From positions 1,018,240 to 1,082,239 of the forward strand of contig VZSF01007788.1 in the NCBI GenBank assembly GCA_013398295.1: a DNA stretch of 64,000 bases. Direction: 5' to 3'. This DNA comes from Chionis minor (Eukaryota > Chordata > Aves > Charadriiformes > Chionididae). A model generated the notes under the pieces. The model saw only the letters and a list, made by a program, of their open reading frames with translations, had not been told where the DNA came from and did no database searches. Below are positions 58,266 to 64,000 of the stretch, piece by piece (within the stretch, counting starts at the first letter, position 1; each line of letters starts with the position of its first letter). Position numbers and translations under genes: made by a program.

Positions 58266-61200
58266 TAAACATGGCATTTGCTGTCCTGGGAGTATGGATA
58301 CGTAATTGGGTAAATCCATTGCACTGAACCGTGTTCGCATTCATTACAGTGCCTTTACTGCACTACTGTCAGTTTTCTCGCTATCTAGGATGCTAATTAC
58401 TACTTGGCTGGAGAAGGCAGCATATTCAGAAAACCTGACTGTGTAACAAAGTTTTCAGTACGAAGCTTGAGAATGGCCAGCAGTGAAATTAGGGGAGGGA
58501 TGCTCTCTTGTTTTTATTTTAAAAACAGTACCGTGAGCAAGTAGTACTGTTTGTTAAAAACAGGACTGCCATAATTTTAGTGTTCGTATCACGCACAAGC
58601 TGGAGAGAAGACAGTGCCTTGTAAAGGCCAGTTATCTCTCTGATCACCCAAACCATTCCCAGCAACTTCCTCGTGTAGTCTTTGTTTTTTGCTTATTATT
58701 TTAATGGTACTGAACAGCATATTCAGGAAGTGTAGTCCCAAACTATTTTATTAATGTTATCATCTTAATCAGGATATTGCTGAAAAACACCTTGCTGTTC
58801 CTTGCCTGGTTTGGCTTACGGATCCTATCAAACTGCTCCAAATCACCACCGTGTCTCTCTGTCACAGACATCTTCCTCTGCCTCGTAAATTGCTTACAAA
58901 CTTCATGAACTTTCTCATTATTGTTTGTCATCTCAGGACGTTTAGGTACTTAACAGTATTCCAGTTCTGCATTTTTTAATTATTATTTGAGATTACTGAC
59001 CTAACATCACTGTATTTTGATCTGGCTTGCAATCCACATTTTACTGTATAATGAAAGGAATTAAGAACAGCACAAACATACTGTTGACGGTGTGTAATTT
59101 TCCCTGCTAATTTAAGACAACAGGAATTGTTAATCTGGTAAATCAAGTTTTGTTTGTGTGCACTTCAACAGTTACGTGTTAAAATCAATATTAGCATTTG
59201 ACCCCAAATAGAATTCAAAATGTATTGGATAGCTCTTGTTTACAGCCATAGCTCAGAAACAGGTTTGCACATTCTTTTTTAGTGTACCTGTTTAGACAAA
59301 CACTTTATTACACTCACTGAGTTTTTTTTAAAAAAAACCAAATACGTACACTTGAGAAAAAGAATAAAAACCAGTGACATGTAGGAATGAAAAATGAGAT
59401 GCCTACTCGCAGCTCTGTGGCCATTTCTTTAAGTCGCAGCACACAGTCCTGCTTGGAGAGCATTATACTTCTCACCCTCATCTCTTTTTCCTCAAATTGT
59501 AAAGTAAACATCATGTATCTTCCTTTCAGCGTTGGGAAATAAACAAACTCAAATAGTTTTTTTACTTCAGAAAGAATACTCGGGCAAGTAAGGCCTTGTC
59601 ACATTAGAATGCTGATGTGCTGTACACAAAGAGTTTTTTACCTCTACCCTATACAGCAGGTGCACCATAATGGTATTTGCACAGATACCTCATATAGTAA
59701 TATAAAATGCAAGAGGCACAGATGATGGTTACTGAATATGGGTGTTGCAACGTATTGTGGAACTACCCAGTCTATTTGGGTTTGCTTCATTTTAATTTGA
59801 TTTTTGAAGCTAATCCTCAGAAGTGGCTGAAGAGCGGTATTACCATGTCTAATCCTCATGCAACAGTGGAGTTGGGTTAGCTTTCCAGTGGTTTATTATG
59901 CAAAGTAGCTTAGTAGACGTGGCATGGTAATAAACAGTTTGCACAAAAACACTGAGAACAGACCAGCTCACTTGAACTCCATCTTTGAATTTTGCTGGCT
60001 TTTTCAAGTACGGCGTTACAGAGCCCTGTGCAGCCAAGTGGTCAGCAACCTCCCAAGGCCAAATTTGCCAGCCCATTTCAGCTGCTTTGCAACGGTCCAG
60101 GAGAGCAAGCGCAAATGGAGATCGCCTCGGTATATTCTTACAGCACTTCCCTTTGGCATAGCAAGGGGACTTGAGGGAAAAGCAGCCCAGCCTTATTTTA
60201 AAGGTTGGTGTCACTTGCTTGCACATCAGTGTCAGTTTTTCACTTCTGCTTACTTGAGACCAGCCATTTTTACATCTTCAGCGTGCTGTTCTGTCTTCAA
60301 AACAGGTGGAGCACCCTGGACACCAAGCAGCATTCCATACAGGATGCTTCGTATATGTGAGAGGGAAGGGGGAAATCAGATGCAAATGTTTCCAAAAAGA
60401 TCTTCCTTTTTAGGATAGGAAAGAAAAAAAAATTACTTCCACAAAAGACAGACATCCTTATCAGCCCATCCGGTAGATGATTGTAGGTTCCTGTCTGGGG
60501 GAGACAAAACACAACAGCTTCTGCTGCTGGAAAACAAAGCGCTAAGAAGATCAACAACAACAAGAGCTTCTCCCCGTTTGCATGTTATTACCAGGCCTCA
60601 ATTTTCTCTTCAGCGTCCCATCCAACTTGTTTTTCCTTTAATTACCATAAAGGAAGCTTGCAGTCAAATCCCTCTTTAATCTGAGCAAAATTCACCTTAT
60701 TCAGGACCCTTCTGATTCAGTGGAGACCACAAACAGTAAGATCACAGAAGCAAGCTGAAAAAATAAGATTTTGGCTTTTTTTTTAACACGACAAATAAAA
60801 AGGCTGAATTTGCCAACCCAAGTGCCATTAAAGGACAGTGAAAGAAAAACAGGTTTGGGGATGTCGCTGGATTCCACCTGATCCATGTTTTAAATCCCAG
60901 AGACCAGCAGCCCTTCCTTTGTAGATGAGGGCTTCTCCCCTTGAAGAAGGATGGCAAGGTCGTGATTCCAGCCTTTGCACTGCATGCTCAGCTCCCCGGC
61001 TGTTACATCTGGGACCATTACTTCTCCTTCTCTTAGGAAGAAGAGGTAGCAAAACCCTTTCACATCTGGAGTCCAGCCCAAGGTCAATGTGTTAGGCAGC
61101 AGTTAGCTTTCTAAGGAACATTAGATAAAAGGTAACTTTTTGTCTTATATTCCAGCTTGGCAATTCTTCATCTCCCATTGTTTCTTCGACAGCTTCTCTG

Positions 61201-64000
61201 ACATTCTCACTGAGACAATTTCCAAGCTATTCCCCGTTTCCTTTGTATAGTAGTGCTTTTTGTCTCACTCCTAGGTCATGGGGCAAAACATCGACTCCCT
61301 GCATTAATCCATTTCATGTTGTTGCTGCGCTGTGTAGGAAGCTCTAATGTTTAAGTCCACATATGAGTCCCAGTGAAGACCCCAAGTGCTTTGTTGAATA
61401 ATGGCGTGCTAAGGTTTCATGGCTTGCATAAGCTCATGTAGGATTCACAAGAATATAAAATACTTCAGTAACTTACACTGAGATCAACAGGCCACATTTG
61501 TCCACAAAATCTTCCGGTCTTTAAGATTCTGTTTAGCACTTCATTGTTTAGCACTTTTTTAGCCTCACGGTGACAGCATAGTTTTCTTTCAGTTGAAGAA
61601 GATTTTTCTCTTCCCTTGAAATCCTCACAGAAAATAAGAGCTATTTTGCAAGAAGAAAGTTTTGACGACATAAATTTCGTTACGTTATTTTCTCAGACCT
61701 GAACAACAATATCTCTGAAAACTGCTACAGGATATTTATTAGTATTCATGCAGAATATTATTTTTTTCCCTGCAAAACTACCATTTGATCTAAATAAAAA
61801 AGACTCCTTTAAAGTCAGCAGCAGTTTGAGTCAACAAGAATGTTCTTTTTCTGTGCTGATTCAGCGCTATGGATACTGAAGCATGAAATTCAGATGAGCA
61901 CTTGCACAGCGTAATTACGATGCCAGTTTTGAAAACCGAAAAGTTTTGTTGTCATGCAGTTACTAACTACCATTGTTTTCTTCTTTTGTATGAATTCTTT
62001 ACATTCCTGAATAAACATAGATAATATATGCATACATGGCAAAATATCTTCTTAAAAGAGGAGTGCAAAGGGCTGAGCAATTAGTCACAAGTGCTAAAAT
62101 AAGGTGATGCAGGGTGAATTCAGCAGGCGAAACCCCTCTCTGGAGGAAATCGGAGTTTTACGAATTTCAGTAGGCCAGGGTACATCAGTTGCAGATCTCT
62201 TCAAAAAGGTGTTTAATGGTGACCTACTTTATCCCATCCCTTTGGAGGTGGTTACTTTTCCTTGTTATACCTGTTTTTTGACCCCTCAGGGTGTCTTCAG
62301 ACTGCATGCTAACTCCGTAAGGGTTACACTCCTATCGAAAATGACCAAGCTCTTACAGCAGTTTTCAGCAATACTTAATTTGGCCTGTTGTGTTTACTAA
62401 AGTAGACATCAAAGGACTCTCTGAAGTGCTTTCAAGATATGTCTATTTTTATTATTTTGACATAATTGATTACTAGTCGCATTTTGACCATCTTAATTCG
62501 GTTGTTCCTCTAATGCTTGTTCCAGGCTGCAAATGTACTAAAGCAAACCACAACCTTTGAGCGTTTGGGTTAAACAAATGATTTGACCAGTGTACCTAAT
62601 ACACTATAAAAGTTGCTAATCTGGATAAAATGTTAAGGGTTAAAGTTAATTATTCAAACAGGCTAGCTAATGTACTTCAGAGGCTCCCCAATATAAACAA
62701 GGCTGTTCAGCCTTCCCAACATGCTGCATGCATTGATTTGAAGTTACAGGCTTCCATTCACCTGGCTTGCTACATACTAAGTACACTTCTCATTGTTTGA
62801 TTAGAGTTACAGGGAATTAGCCTGGGCTAATCAGCACCCTGATGGTGTACTTTATACTGAAGTATAAACCACCTTTTATCTAAGGAGGTTTCCCCACAGA
62901 GATCAGCCAGTGTTTCCAGAAGACCCTGGGGCAGGGACCCTCTCTGAGTTAGGGGCCTAGTACTTTTGACTTCCCAAAGGGTCCACAGCAAACTCCCTTT
63001 CTTGGCCGTTCCCCCTTCTTCTGAGGCAGTCCTGCGGGTGAATCATTCACATATTTGCAGTTAAATAAACATTACACTTCAGCAGAGGTAGCAGGCTGAC
63101 TTTCTGTCACTCTTCATTAGAAGTTTTTTTCCTTGTAGAACATTCTCTCACCACCTTCCCCTCTTCTGTTTTATACAAAATAATGCTATTTTTCCCTGGG
63201 GATATTATTACACAGGCTTGTAGATTGCAGTGTTTTAATTGTTTGATGCTGTATTGACTTCACTTAAGACAATGATTTAAGTAAATACGAAAGTCCACAG
63301 AAATACTCCAGGGTTTTTTTGTTTGTTTTGTTTGTCTTTTAACTGACAGGAGTGTATGCCGTGTATTTAGACAATGGATTTAACTAGCCAACTATCATAT
63401 GGTACTAGGAGTCATTTCACTTTTCTTTTTGTCCTTTTGAGCAACCTCATATTTAAAGATTTGGCTGATCTTTTCAGTTTTTGCTATGTCCCAGTTAACC
63501 ATAATATGCCCAAGAGCTTGCTTAGACCTCAAATATCCCAAATTACAGCCAAATATATCTCTTAGAAGGAAGCAATATTATTCTTGTTTGCTGTCATATC
63601 GTAATTCAGGAAATATTGTTGATGACTCAAACCCACCAATACTGAAATTAGCCAGTTCATCATTATGGTTAGGGAGATGGATCAGGGCAGTTCTTCTGAG
63701 AGGGGGGGTTGTGACACACACGGTAGTCATGAAACGTGGTCAGGTGTTGGCAAGTTGTTGAAAATGTTGCAAATTATAAAGCAAAGGCAACCTAGCTTTT
63801 GCACTCCTGGTGACTTTTATTCCTCAAGGTCAAGCATGCTTTTCAGCCTTTCAATTAATATTGCATAGATCTGTCACTTTTACAAGCAATGGATGTTAAT
63901 TCATTTTTATAAAGACAATGAGGGCTGAAATATCTTTTTTTGCTTTGGATAATGGGACATCATCTGAAAAAAAATCCCAACCTGAAAAATACTGGCTTAA
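58266..64000. other. Region right of the CpG island, no recognised gene
   Basis: 5.7 kb of AT-rich sequence. I looked on the plus strand for CISD2 exon 2 (the SEWLRLLPFLG segment and the CDGSH zinc-finger-like motif) and did not see them. If the mammalian order holds, this would be CISD2 intron 1. Overlapping minus-strand frames at 60.74-61.09 kb have no recognisable product. Confidence 0.6.

Noticed and set aside
60742..61087. Stacked minus-strand frames near 61 kb, considered as an exon
   Set aside because: No recognisable protein, no consistent pair of splice sites and no neighbouring exons found.
58266..64000. CISD2 exons, expected from mammalian gene order
   Set aside because: No CISD2 transmembrane segment or CDGSH motif could be found on the plus strand, so no feature is reported.

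Overview
This window is vertebrate nuclear DNA: intron-rich, about 40% GC, with two CpG islands. It most likely comes from a bird. The evidence is compact introns, two degraded CR1 LINE pieces of the kind abundant in birds, and amino-acid sequences very close to amniote MANBA and UBE2D3. Most open reading frames are chance frames in introns. The real coding sequence is carried by twelve short exons, all on the minus strand, each checked here by splice sites, reading phase and protein homology.

Region 1 to about 19.6 kb is the 5' half of MANBA, the lysosomal beta-mannosidase (GH2). Six exons (19352-19537, 10531-10625, 9931-10036, 7834-8004, 5142-5265, 2674-2849) join in phase to give residues 1-286. 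The rest of the protein, including the catalytic barrel, lies beyond the left edge. The promoter is a CpG island at about 19.1-19.8 kb. The introns hold a MIR-like SINE (about 9.09-9.21 kb) and small tandem duplications.

Region about 19.9-34.8 kb is intergenic: no gene is recognised. It holds a CR1 fragment (about 25.39-25.67 kb), a G-rich tract and a 34-bp tandem duplication. Region 34.8 kb to the CpG island at 56-58 kb is UBE2D3, an E2 ubiquitin-conjugating enzyme. Six coding exons give residues 9-147 of the 147-residue protein. The first coding exon (residues 1-8) is not visible and may lie in the 906-base assembly gap (56453-57358) inside the CpG island. A second CR1 relic lies at about 49.1 kb in the first intron.

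The order MANBA(-), UBE2D3(-) matches the mammalian neighbourhood, where CISD2 starts head-to-head with UBE2D3. No CISD2 coding exon was found; its first exon may also be in the gap and later exons beyond 64 kb. The last 6 kb hold no recognised gene.

The two genes are unrelated in function (glycan breakdown in lysosomes; ubiquitin transfer in cytosol and nucleus) and are neighbours by conserved synteny. I found no credible undescribed system. The points most worth following are the gap that hides a shared promoter, an old MIR-like SINE, a 28-bp near-perfect palindrome and several short tandem duplications.
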